Assembly: GCF_963665245.1 (NCBI RefSeq)
Contig: NZ_OY762267.1
Span: 1,922,001-1,986,000, forward strand
Direction: 5' to 3'
DNA length: 64,000 nt
DNA from: an uncultured Paludibaculum sp.
Lineage (GTDB): Bacteria; Acidobacteriota; Terriglobia; Bryobacterales; Bryobacteraceae
Shown: positions 16,768 through 25,031 of the stretch, one piece after another
Layout of the letters: each line of letters begins with the position of its first letter
Numbering within the stretch: position 1 is the stretch's first letter
Translations under genes and position numbers: made by a program
The notes under the pieces: generated by a model
What the model saw: the letters and a program-made list of their open reading frames with translations, nothing else
The model's database searches: none
What the model was told of the DNA's origin: nothing

Positions 16768-17553
16768 ATGCGTTACTTACTTCTCGGTTTGCTGCTCACC
16801 GTGCCCGGATGGGCCATTGACCAGAACAAGGAACCCACCGAACAGGAAGTCCAGGAGATCATCAAACGCTTCGCCGCCAAGGAAGCGGAATTCCAACAGG
16901 CGCGCGAGCGCTACACCTACCACCAGAAGTACCGCTTCGACGAACTCGGCCCGGGCGGCCGCTCGGCCGGCAAACTGGAGATGGAGGCTGACATCGTATT
17001 CACCGCCGACGGCAAGCGCACGGAACGGGTCACGTACGCCCCGATGAACACGCTGCAGCAGGTCCAGTTCACCCCCGAGGATGAACAGGACATCCGCAAT
17101 GTTCAGCCGTTTGTCCTCACCACCAAAGACCTGCCCAACTACGACATCCGCTATCTGGGGCGCGAGAACGTAGACGAGATCACCTGTTTCAGCTTCGCCG
17201 TCAAACCGCGGAAGATGATCGAGGGGCAGCGCTACTTCGCCGGCATCATCTGGGTGGACGACCGCGACCTGCAGATCGTCAAAACCTACGGCCGCGGCAC
17301 CGGCATCGGCAAACGCCTCGCCTCGCAGCGCTTCCCGAAGTTTGAGACCTACCGGGAACAGATCGACGGCAAATACTGGTTCCCCACGTATACGGTGTCG
17401 AACGATACCCTCAATTTCGAGTCCGGCCCGGTGCCCATCAAGATGGTCCTAACCTATAAGGACTACAAGCAGTTCAAGGCCGAGTCCACCATCACTTTCG
17501 GCGATGTGGTGGATGAGAAAAAGGACGAGAAGAAGGCCCCCCCGAAGCAGTAA
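16768..17553 (+). CDS. Secreted protein of unknown function, possible LolA-like fold
   Basis: 261 residues with a short signal peptide (MRYLLLGLLLTVPGWA) and AGGAGAGG as a strong ribosome binding site eight bases before the ATG. After a charged helical stretch (PTEQEVQEIIKRFAAKEAEF) the chain is beta-rich: KLEMEADIVFTADGKRTERV, GIIWVDDRDLQIVKTYGR, then KYWFPTYTV. This order resembles outer-membrane lipoprotein-sorting domains, in which a phrase like WVDxxxLxIVKxxG recurs, but the match is weak. The C-terminus is Lys-rich. It stands alone. Confidence 0.7.
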   Translation: MRYLLLGLLLTVPGWAIDQNKEPTEQEVQEIIKRFAAKEAEFQQARERYTYHQKYRFDELGPGGRSAGKLEMEADIVFTADGKRTERVTYAPMNTLQQVQFTPEDEQDIRNVQPFVLTTKDLPNYDIRYLGRENVDEITCFSFAVKPRKMIEGQRYFAGIIWVDDRDLQIVKTYGRGTGIGKRLASQRFPKFETYREQIDGKYWFPTYTVSNDTLNFESGPVPIKMVLTYKDYKQFKAESTITFGDVVDEKKDEKKAPPKQ

Positions 17554-17680
17554 CTTACGCAATCGATTGGGGCGGCACGCAACTCAGCCCTCGTTTTGCG
17601 CCGTTCGCCCCGCCTTCTGGACGGCTCGCTGTGGAATCCTGCCACATTTTCACCGCATCGTGGATAATAGGCAGTAGAAA

Positions 17681-18721
17681 ATGTCGGACCACGGCTTCCG
17701 GGCCCGCCGAGACTGGGCAGCACTAAAGCGCAGGTTGCGCGAATTGAAGATGATCGCATGGGGCGCCGTCCACAAGGACCACCCCATCATGGCGCACATC
17801 ATCCCGATCCGCCGCTGTAACCTCTCCTGCACCTATTGCAACGAATTTGACGACTTCTCCAAGCCTGTCGATACCGAGGTCATGCTGCAGCGCGTCGACG
17901 ACCTCGGCCGTCTGGGCACCAGCATCATTACGATTAGCGGCGGCGAACCGCTGTTGCACCCCGATCTCGACCAGGTGATCCGCCGCATCCGCAACACCGG
18001 TGCCGTCACCGGGCTCATCACCAACGGCTATCTGCTGACGGCCGAGCGCATCCAGCGCCTGAACAACGCCGGACTCGATCACATGCAGATCTCCATCGAC
18101 AATGTCATGCCTGATGACGTGTCGAAGAAGAGCCTCAAGGTCCTCGACAAGAAGCTCCAGTTGCTGGCCCAGAACGCCATTTTCCACGTGAACATCAACT
18201 CCGTGGTCGGCGGTGGCATCAAGAACCCCGACGAGGCTCTGGTCATCGCCAGGCGAGCCATCGAGCTCGGCTTCTCGTCCACCATCGGTATCATTCACGA
18301 CGGTGGGGGGCAATTGAAGCCGCTCTCGCCGAAGGAACGCGAAATCTACCTGGCCGTGAAAGCACTGGAAAAGCGTAACTTCTCACAGCTCAGCTTCTTC
18401 CAGGAGAAAATCGCCAACGGCGAACCCAACGACTGGCGGTGCCGGGCCGGCGCACGCTACATCTACGTCTGCGAAGACGGTCTCGTCCACTACTGCAGCC
18501 AGCAGCGAGGCTACCCGGCCAAGCCGCTCAATGAATATACTGTCACTGACATCCGGCGGGAGTACTCCACCGAAAAGGCCTGTGCGCCCCACTGCACAGT
18601 GAGTTGCGTCCACTACGTCTCTTACTTCGACTCCTGGCGGTCACCGCAGACGCTGCCGGACACGCGACCATTTGAACAGCCGGAGTCGCCTCTGGTGCGG
18701 ATCCAGTCGGCCAGTCGATGA
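17681..18721 (+). CDS. Radical SAM protein with C-terminal cysteine-rich region
   Basis: 346 residues. The CxxxCxxC cluster motif is CNLSCTYC (Cys46, Cys50, Cys53), followed by TISGGEPLLHPDL (GGE, SAM binding) and LITNGYLLT. The C-terminal part has further cysteines (CRAGARYIYVCEDGLVHYC, then CAPHCTVSCVHY), suggesting an auxiliary iron-sulphur site as in SPASM/twitch enzymes. The role is not identifiable; relatives include HpnH-like and peptide-modifying enzymes. Its stop overlaps the ATG of a DCC-family thiol protein by four bases, so the two are probably made together. Confidence 0.87.
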   Translation: MSDHGFRARRDWAALKRRLRELKMIAWGAVHKDHPIMAHIIPIRRCNLSCTYCNEFDDFSKPVDTEVMLQRVDDLGRLGTSIITISGGEPLLHPDLDQVIRRIRNTGAVTGLITNGYLLTAERIQRLNNAGLDHMQISIDNVMPDDVSKKSLKVLDKKLQLLAQNAIFHVNINSVVGGGIKNPDEALVIARRAIELGFSSTIGIIHDGGGQLKPLSPKEREIYLAVKALEKRNFSQLSFFQEKIANGEPNDWRCRAGARYIYVCEDGLVHYCSQQRGYPAKPLNEYTVTDIRREYSTEKACAPHCTVSCVHYVSYFDSWRSPQTLPDTRPFEQPESPLVRIQSASR

Positions 18722-19113
18722 GCGTCCCCGAGGCGTTCCCTCGGTGCCGCGTCAATAGTGTACACAGCGTCTTGCTTTGGGATGGTGAGTGCGGCTTCTG
18801 CGCCAGATGCGTCGAATGGCTGCACCGACACAGCCGCATCCCCGTCGCCGCACAGCCGGTGCAATCCCTTCTATCGGAACTGCCTGAGGAAGTCCGGGCG
18901 ACCGCGAGCGAACAATTGTTGTGGATCACCGCCGAAGGCGAAGTGCTGGGCGGCAGCCGCGCCATCATCGCGGTACTAAAGGCAACCGGGCATCCAGGCG
19001 AGGGCGCGGTTCTGCGAGCATCGCAGCCCGTCACCCGCTGGGTCTACCGCTTCGTCGCGCGTCATCGCGCCAGGTTCGGCGCGCCATCGTGCGAGATCCG
19101 GCCGCGCGGCTAG
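18718..19113 (+). CDS. DCC-family (DUF393) thiol-disulfide oxidoreductase-like protein
   Basis: 131 residues. The family signature is the N-terminal DGECGFCARC (residues 22-31), a CxxC variant in a thioredoxin-like fold, followed by the typical GSRAIIAVLKATG and a C-terminal Arg-rich helix (YRFVARHRARFG). The biochemical role of the family is unknown. Translation is coupled to the upstream radical SAM gene by an ATGA overlap, and the end overlaps the convergent DHH gene by four bases. Confidence 0.85.
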   Translation: MSVPEAFPRCRVNSVHSVLLWDGECGFCARCVEWLHRHSRIPVAAQPVQSLLSELPEEVRATASEQLLWITAEGEVLGGSRAIIAVLKATGHPGEGAVLRASQPVTRWVYRFVARHRARFGAPSCEIRPRG

Positions 19114-20066
19114 CTGCGCAGTTCCTCGACGATCTCCTTGGCTACCTTCCGGGCTTCCTCCACCTGCGAGGGCTCGAAGCTGATCGCACCGACGCGTGGA
19201 TGGCCTCCGCCGCCATAGCGCTCGCAAATCGTCGCCAGGTTGTGAGTCGGCTCAGACGGGGCCCAGGGATTCGAGCCCACGCTCACCTTCGTTCGGAAGC
19301 TGGCGAGGCTCACCGACACAGTGTAGGTCGCCTGAGGGAACAGCGAATAAGGGACGAACTTGTTGTAGCCTTCCATGTCGTAATCGGCCACGTCGAAGTA
19401 AATCACTCCATCCGAGCAGTGGCCCAGCCGGCCAATCACGTCGATCGAGCGCAGATGCCGCTCATACAGCGGCTGGAAGGTCGCGCAGACCTCCGGATCG
19501 GCCATGATCTCAGCCAGTTTCTGGTGCTGCATCATGCGGATAATCCTCTGCACCAGCTCGGATCCCTTGGACGCCTCGATCACCAGTGTCAGCTTCATCG
19601 CCGGTTCGGCCATGCCCACGGCTTCGCCCGCGCTCTTGTAGAGGGCGCCGTCAATGATGCCGGCCCAATGCACCAGGTCTGACAAGTCGGGCGCTTCGTA
19701 GCCGTAAGTGGTTCGCGCGATGTGCGCAATGAACTCCGTGCACGACCGATAGGCAGGGTCGAAGTAGAACCGCCGGTCATTCCGCTTCTTCTCGTAATCC
19801 AGTTGATCAGCGTGCGAGAGAAACGCGCTTTGGTGGTGGTCGAACCACCAGGTCAGCCGGTCGTTGTTGGAATATTTGAAGTCCACAATGGCGTTTTCAT
19901 CGCCGTCGAACAAGGCGTCCTCAAAGAGTTGAGAAGCCTTGTGCGCCATCCCCGTGTAGGCGAACTCCGCTTCCTGATAGAAGCGCTCCCCCGTGAACCG
20001 GCTGAAGAAGGCCGCCGAAGCCGCCCCGTCAAAACAATGGTCGTGATATAGAACTCGAAGCTTCAT
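19110..20066 (-). CDS. DHH-family phosphoesterase with DHHA1 domain
   Basis: 318 residues from the ATG at 20066, chosen because the family's first strand (LRVLYHDHCFDGAASA) starts right after it and GGCGG lies upstream; a start at 20096 would add ten residues. Metal-binding motifs are Asp9/Asp13 (HDHCFDG), DFKYSNNDRL, and FDHH with Asp76-His77-His78. The C-terminal DHHA1 signature is RYGGGGHPRVGAISF. Such enzymes cleave short oligonucleotides, pAp or cyclic dinucleotides. The spacing does not match standard NrnA or GdpP, so the substrate is open. It is cytoplasmic and convergent with the DCC gene. Confidence 0.85.
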   Translation of the reverse strand: MKLRVLYHDHCFDGAASAAFFSRFTGERFYQEAEFAYTGMAHKASQLFEDALFDGDENAIVDFKYSNNDRLTWWFDHHQSAFLSHADQLDYEKKRNDRRFYFDPAYRSCTEFIAHIARTTYGYEAPDLSDLVHWAGIIDGALYKSAGEAVGMAEPAMKLTLVIEASKGSELVQRIIRMMQHQKLAEIMADPEVCATFQPLYERHLRSIDVIGRLGHCSDGVIYFDVADYDMEGYNKFVPYSLFPQATYTVSVSLASFRTKVSVGSNPWAPSEPTHNLATICERYGGGGHPRVGAISFEPSQVEEARKVAKEIVEELRS

Positions 20067-20175
20067 GAATCCGCCTGTCGGACCCTCCCCAATCATGAAT
20101 TTCGGATGAGAGGAAAGAGAAACCTTCCAGATTGCCTGAAAAGGGGGGCCAATGCAAGTCGAGTATGCGTTCGAG

Positions 20176-22113
20176 TTACTTCAGAACGGCCAGAACCGAA
20201 CTCCAGTCGTCCGTCCAGACCGGGGTGGGGCCCGCCGGACCGCCCGCTCGTGCTGGCCCGTGGACAAGCATCCACACTGCGCCAAACACACCCGCATCCG
20301 GTTGCGCCGAGTTCGCGACGCGGCTGCAACCCAGGCCCGCGTCGGCAGCCAGAGCCCGCACCTCAGGCTCAAGATCCAGAAACTGATTGGAGACGTGCAC
20401 GGCCAGCACACCATCGGGCTTCAGGTGCCGCCGGTACACGGCAAAGGCCTCACGCGTCAGCAGATGCGCCGGAATCGAGTCGCCAGAAAAGGCATCCACC
20501 AGGAGCAGGTCGAACCCTTGCGCAGGCTCGTCTGCCAGCGTCAACCGCGCGTCCCCTTCCACTACTTCCACGGCGGCCTCTGACCGCCGCAGATAGGTAA
20601 AGTCCCTCCGCGCGATTTCGATCACCAGCGGGTTGATCTCGTAGAATCGGAACCGGTCGCCCGTCCGCCCATAGGCCGCCAGCGTGCCCGCCCCCAACCC
20701 GATTACCCCCACATGCCTGGGGCCGCTCGCCCGGGATAGCTCCATCCCGGCGCCGCTCATCCGGCCATAGTAGGTGGTGGGTTCCATCGCCCGGTCGGGG
20801 CTCTGAAACTGCGTGCCATGGGTCACCAGCCCGTTCAACATCTTCCGCAAGGGAGGATGCCCGTCCCGTGCCGACTCGTCCAAAATCCGCAGGCTCCCAT
20901 AGAAGTTCCGGCCCGCTTCCACCAGTCCGGAGTAGTAGCCGGTGACCAGCGCCAGCGCCGGTGTCGCCGCCAGCACGGCTGCGATGGCCGCCCCCTGCCG
21001 CACAAACCGCGACCAGCGCCGCATCCGCCAGAAGCACAACCCGCCCACGGCCGCCATCAGCAGAGGCAGTTCGAAGTAACCGCGCAGCAGCACAGGCGAA
21101 GCAAAGCCAATCGCCAGCGAGCCCAACGCGCCGCCCGCTGCCACGTGAGTCCAATAACTAGTGATCCGCTCCCGTTCCGGCTTGAGCGCAGCCAGTTCCC
21201 CATGACAGAACAAGCACAGGGCAAACAGGCCGCCCGAGTACAACGCGACTTTCAGAACCAGCGCGGCCTGCAGGTCCAGGTAGAGCATCGCTCCAGCCAT
21301 CATGAGGAGGCCGGTGAGGCCCATCACGCTCCCGAACGAAGGCTGGTACCACTCGCGCTCAAAGACAGCGACGAAACTCAGGAGATAGACCAGCAGCGGA
21401 ACCACCCACAGCAGTGGAGCCGGAGCCACAATCTGGCACAGATGCGTCGATGTCGCCATCAGGAAGGCGCAGCCCAATGCCGGCCAAGCCAGCCAGCGGG
21501 CCCGCATCTTCCAGGACGTACCGCTAATCAAGCCCACCGGAGGATTCGAGGCGCCGGACCGGTAAACCACTGCGGCCGCCAGTAACAGCAGCAGCGACTC
21601 GGCCGCGAAGGCCAGCCCCCACCACCGCTCCAACTGCCGCACACCGAAGCGGGCCTCCCAGAACAGAGGGAAACTCAGCAGAGCCACCGCGCAGGCCGCG
21701 TTCGACCAAGCCGACAACCGATAGGACCGGCCACCAGGATGCAGCGTCGCGTGCCAATGCTGTATCAGCGGACTCGTCGCCGCCAGCAGCACATACCGCA
21801 GCCCGACCGTCGTGGTGAGCGCGTAGAGCAGGTGCAGCGATCCGCTGCCCGTCGTCAACTCGCTGCGAGGCGCGGCCAGACAGCCCAGCACCACGGCCCC
21901 ATGGAACACGGCCTGATGTTTTGGACGGAGCCAGCGAGTGATGGCGTGCGCGTAGAGGTAGCCCGCAAGCAAGGCGAACTGGAAGAACAGCAGGCAAGCG
22001 CTCCACACCGCGGCTGAGCCTCCAAACAGCGGAAGCATTTGCTTGCCTGCCAACGGCTGAATAAGAAAGAGAAGAAATGCGCTAAGGATGACCGCCGGAG
22101 CAAACAGAGACAT
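20176..22113 (-). CDS. Polytopic membrane protein fused to a spermidine-synthase-like domain
   Basis: 645 residues. The N-terminal two-thirds contain about ten or more hydrophobic helices (from VILSAFLLFLIQPLAG onward), MFS-like in layout. The C-terminal ~200 residues are a Rossmann methyltransferase/aminopropyltransferase fold: HVGVIGLGAGTLAAYG, FYEINPLVIEIA, VVEGDARLTL, then FDLLLVDAFSGDSIPAHLLT. This fused architecture is common in acidobacteria and proteobacteria and its substrate is unknown; the spermidine-synthase name describes the fold only. It is followed on the same strand by no coupled gene, and mscL lies upstream. Confidence 0.85.
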   Translation of the reverse strand: MSLFAPAVILSAFLLFLIQPLAGKQMLPLFGGSAAVWSACLLFFQFALLAGYLYAHAITRWLRPKHQAVFHGAVVLGCLAAPRSELTTGSGSLHLLYALTTTVGLRYVLLAATSPLIQHWHATLHPGGRSYRLSAWSNAACAVALLSFPLFWEARFGVRQLERWWGLAFAAESLLLLLAAAVVYRSGASNPPVGLISGTSWKMRARWLAWPALGCAFLMATSTHLCQIVAPAPLLWVVPLLVYLLSFVAVFEREWYQPSFGSVMGLTGLLMMAGAMLYLDLQAALVLKVALYSGGLFALCLFCHGELAALKPERERITSYWTHVAAGGALGSLAIGFASPVLLRGYFELPLLMAAVGGLCFWRMRRWSRFVRQGAAIAAVLAATPALALVTGYYSGLVEAGRNFYGSLRILDESARDGHPPLRKMLNGLVTHGTQFQSPDRAMEPTTYYGRMSGAGMELSRASGPRHVGVIGLGAGTLAAYGRTGDRFRFYEINPLVIEIARRDFTYLRRSEAAVEVVEGDARLTLADEPAQGFDLLLVDAFSGDSIPAHLLTREAFAVYRRHLKPDGVLAVHVSNQFLDLEPEVRALAADAGLGCSRVANSAQPDAGVFGAVWMLVHGPARAGGPAGPTPVWTDDWSSVLAVLK

Positions 22114-22156
22114 CTAGTCCTATCGTACCGATCCGGCGGCCAGCCTGGGCGAGCGT

Positions 22157-22519
22157 CTACTTGGGCAGGTTGTCGCCGCTGAGCCTCGTGAACCGGTTGA
22201 TCTGCTTGATCACGATGAAGATCACGAACGCGACGATCAGGAACTGGATCACGATGTTCAGGAAGTTTCCGTAAGAGAAGGCCGCACCGGCCTTCTTCGC
22301 TTCCGCCAGATTCGCGTAGGTCTTTCCGTCGAGGGCAATGTAGCGGGACGCCAGATCACCCTGCACGCCACCCAACACCAGTCCGATCAACGGGTTAATG
22401 ATGTCCTCCACAAGGGATGCCGTGATCTTGGCGAAAGCCCCGCCGATGACGACACCAATAGCTAGGTCAAGAACGTTGCCCTTCAGGGCGAACTCTTTGA
22501 ACTCTGCGAGCATTCCCAT
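22157..22519 (-). CDS. mscL: Large-conductance mechanosensitive channel MscL
   Basis: 120 residues from the ATG at 22519 ([20 protein letters not shown]); a start at 22537 would add six residues. The amphipathic N-terminal helix, TM1 ([25 protein letters not shown], the most conserved stretch of MscL), a short periplasmic loop and TM2 ([20 protein letters not shown]) followed by a charged C-terminus are all present. It forms a pentameric inner-membrane pore that opens under hypo-osmotic stress. It stands alone between the TPR gene and the spermidine-synthase-like gene. Confidence 0.96.
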   Translation of the reverse strand: MGMLAEFKEFALKGNVLDLAIGVVIGGAFAKITASLVEDIINPLIGLVLGGVQGDLASRYIALDGKTYANLAEAKKAGAAFSYGNFLNIVIQFLIVAFVIFIVIKQINRFTRLSGDNLPK

Positions 22520-22543
22520 GGCCTGAGAGTGTAACACGGCGTG

Positions 22544-23737
22544 TCAATTGGAGATTGCCCTCTTTTCGTTGATGGTGAACGCCTTATCCAGATACTTCCG
22601 CGCCAGTTTCGCCTCGTCCGAAGCCGTCCAATACTCGTCGGCGGAACGGTATGCCTTCTTCGCGTCCACCCGCCTTTTTTTCAGATCCAGACATTGCCCC
22701 AGACGCAGCCAAGCCGTCACGCCCGAGTTCGGGTCGAGTCTCTGCGCTCCGTCCGTCGCCCTTCTCAGGTGGACAATCGCAGCGTCGGGTTCGTCATACC
22801 AGAACAACAGATTGCCCCGCGCAAACTCGATCCGTTCCAAAGGCAGAGACTGGAAACCAGGCGCATCGGACTTCTTCAGTTCCTCCACCCGGTTGAGCGC
22901 CTTCCAGGCGTTGTCTTTGTCTCCCAGGTCGGCATACATCTGCGACAGCTCAAACAGAATCAGGAAATTGCGTGGAAACTCGGCGCGCAGATCCTCGCAG
23001 ATCTTCAACGCGACGGCCGGGCGCCGTTCGCGACGGGCCGCGATGCCCAAAAGGATCTCGGCGTCCACACGATTGTACTTGCCCTTCTCCGCCACTATCT
23101 GAACGGTGCGGATCCCCTGCTCCCGGTCACCATGGAATCCGGCCAGAAACCCAAGCAGCTTGTAGGCAAAGGGGAGCGAGCCGACCACGTAGTCGTGCAT
23201 GCCCTGCATCATCAGGGCGTCGATATTCGTCGGATCGAGCTCATACACCCGGTTGTGCAGTTTCCGGCCCGCCGTCATGTCTCGCAGGGAGTCGAGCCAC
23301 GCCTTCTTGACCAGATAGTTGTAGGTACCCCTCAACCCCAGCGCAACCCCTTCGGCGTATAGGGCTTTGGTGTCGTTTGGATTCGTCTCGAGCGCCGCCG
23401 TCGAGAGCCGAATGCTGGTGTTCAGAGAATCCTGGAAGAGCTTTTCTTCCGCCGGCGTCGGCTCCATCCTGGGCCGCCGCAGGAACGGATTCCCACCCGT
23501 CACCATCTCGGTCTCCAGGGCCCCGGCCCGGAACATCAGGCTGAACAGCACCGCCTGCGCCAGGTGGTTGTGGCGGTCCGGATCGGACGGAGCTGCCTCA
23601 ACTGCTTTCTGAAACGACGCAATCGCCTGCGGGTATTCCAGGTTATAGAAGTGGTCGTAACCCTTCCGCACCAAAGGGTCCATGTCGGGCCATAGCCCAG
23701 TCTGCGCCAGCAGAAGGGCCAATAGTGCGCCGCTCAA
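22544..23737 (-). CDS. Secreted TPR-repeat protein
   Basis: 397 residues from a TTG start at 23737. That start is favoured because GGAGGA lies six bases upstream and because it overlaps the queG stop as TTGA; an upstream start at 23767 would lie inside queG. The N-terminus is a signal sequence (SGALLALLLAQTGLWPD). Tetratricopeptide repeats follow, for example GYDHFYNLEYPQAIASFQKA and further helical pairs to the end. Such proteins scaffold other proteins in the periplasm or membrane. The coupling to queG looks positional, not functional. Confidence 0.82.
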   Translation of the reverse strand: MSGALLALLLAQTGLWPDMDPLVRKGYDHFYNLEYPQAIASFQKAVEAAPSDPDRHNHLAQAVLFSLMFRAGALETEMVTGGNPFLRRPRMEPTPAEEKLFQDSLNTSIRLSTAALETNPNDTKALYAEGVALGLRGTYNYLVKKAWLDSLRDMTAGRKLHNRVYELDPTNIDALMMQGMHDYVVGSLPFAYKLLGFLAGFHGDREQGIRTVQIVAEKGKYNRVDAEILLGIAARRERRPAVALKICEDLRAEFPRNFLILFELSQMYADLGDKDNAWKALNRVEELKKSDAPGFQSLPLERIEFARGNLLFWYDEPDAAIVHLRRATDGAQRLDPNSGVTAWLRLGQCLDLKKRRVDAKKAYRSADEYWTASDEAKLARKYLDKAFTINEKRAISN

Positions 23738-24789
23738 GGCCCATCCTCCAACCGCCGCACAGCCCACTCGGCGTGAATCCGCACCGCTTCATCCTCATTG
23801 CTCGCCAGTCGCCGGAGCGGTTCCAAATAGCGGGAATCGCCCGTGTTCCCCAACACGGTAGCCACGTTCCTCAACAGCCCGGCATACCTGGTCCGCCAGA
23901 GCGGTGTCTTCCGGAAGCGAGCGCGGAACTCCTCCGGCGAAAGTGCGGCGAGTTCAGCCGGATCGGGGTCCGCATTCACCGGTTGAAATTCCGCCTCCTG
24001 TGTCACCGGAGCCCGCCGATTCCAGGGGCAGACGTCCTGACAGATGTCACACCCAAATAGATGCTGCCCGGACGCCGCACGGTGCTCTTCGGGTAGTACC
24101 CCATGCTGCTCAATGGTCCATGTGGAGATGCAGGCGCGGCCATCCAGCCGCCACCCGCCCGCGCCGTCCGGCACCAACGCCTGTGTAGGACAGGCATCGA
24201 TGCACCGCCGGCAGGTTCCGCATCGGTCCGGCGGCGGCGAATCCGGAGCAAGTTCCAGGGAAATAAGCACTTCCGCTAGAAAGAACCAGGAGCCGGCTGG
24301 CTGGTTGATGAGGCACGTGTTTCGTCCGATCCAGCCGAGCCCAGCCTGCCTGGCGAGCGACCGCTCCAGCAGCGGAGCGGTATCCACACAGATCCTGTAT
24401 TCGAATGAACCCCAAGCACTTAGCAGCTCATCGACCATTCCCTGCAGAGCCCGGCGCAGGACGTCGTGATAGTCCTCCGAACCCCAGGCGTAGCGGGAAA
24501 CTCCGCTATCCGGCGGCCCCTCAGTGTTGTACAGCCGTCCGACGCACAGAACTGAGCGAGCCGACGGCAGCAGCGACCGAGGATCCGACCGCAGCGTGCC
24601 ACGGTGGTCCGTCAGGTAGGCCATCGGCCCGGCCATTCCGTCGCTAACCCATTGCTGGTAAACGCGATAGTCAGCTAGAGGCTCGGCCTTAGCCACGCCA
24701 TGGAGCGCGAATCCGGCACGTTGTGCGGCGGCGGCCAGCAAGGCGCGATCCGGGGTGTGGGGAATCGGGAGTATCTCCTCTCGAATCAT
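23734..24789 (-). CDS. queG: Epoxyqueuosine reductase QueG
   Basis: 351 residues from the ATG at 24789 (MIREEILPIP); a start at 24825 would add twelve residues. Two 4Fe-4S motifs are visible: CGTCRRCIDACPTQAL and CDICQDVCPWN. LARQAGLGWIGRNTCLIN and FFLAEVLISLEL are diagnostic, and the C-terminal HEAT-like part (LRRLASNEDEAVRIHAEWAVR) binds tRNA. The enzyme uses a cobalamin cofactor to reduce epoxyqueuosine in tRNA to queuosine, the last step of Q synthesis. Other que genes are absent from the window. It overlaps the downstream TPR gene by four bases. Confidence 0.95.
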   Translation of the reverse strand: MIREEILPIPHTPDRALLAAAAQRAGFALHGVAKAEPLADYRVYQQWVSDGMAGPMAYLTDHRGTLRSDPRSLLPSARSVLCVGRLYNTEGPPDSGVSRYAWGSEDYHDVLRRALQGMVDELLSAWGSFEYRICVDTAPLLERSLARQAGLGWIGRNTCLINQPAGSWFFLAEVLISLELAPDSPPPDRCGTCRRCIDACPTQALVPDGAGGWRLDGRACISTWTIEQHGVLPEEHRAASGQHLFGCDICQDVCPWNRRAPVTQEAEFQPVNADPDPAELAALSPEEFRARFRKTPLWRTRYAGLLRNVATVLGNTGDSRYLEPLRRLASNEDEAVRIHAEWAVRRLEDGP

Positions 24790-25031
24790 GCTACTATGCC
24801 GGAGCGTCAGACACACCGTCAGCACGCGAATCTGAACCTTGCCGTTTAACCCGCCTAATCCCCATCCAGGCGTGAAACGGCACAGTTCGATGGAGAGCCG
24901 TAGGCTCTATGAAGGTTCCTGCATACAATTTTATTGAGCAAAGCCGCGTGAACTATCCGCGGAAGTCCAAGTTTTTAGTAGTGCAAAGCACTTAGCGTCC
25001 TCCAAACGATATTAGGAGCCCATCCAAGAAA
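24790..25031 (+). promoter_or_regulatory. Leader region of the Tes-like radical SAM gene with small hairpins
   Basis: The 242 bases between queG and the large radical SAM gene hold several short inverted repeats: AGAGCC-gta-GGCTCT (24894-24908), CCGCG...CGCGG near 24944-24962 and GTGC-aaa-GCAC near 24980. A -10-like TACAAT lies at 24924-24929 without a clear -35. AGGAG at 25014-25018 is 13 bases from the ATG, farther than usual. A structured 5' leader of about 95 bases is possible. No known riboswitch is recognised. Confidence 0.3.
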
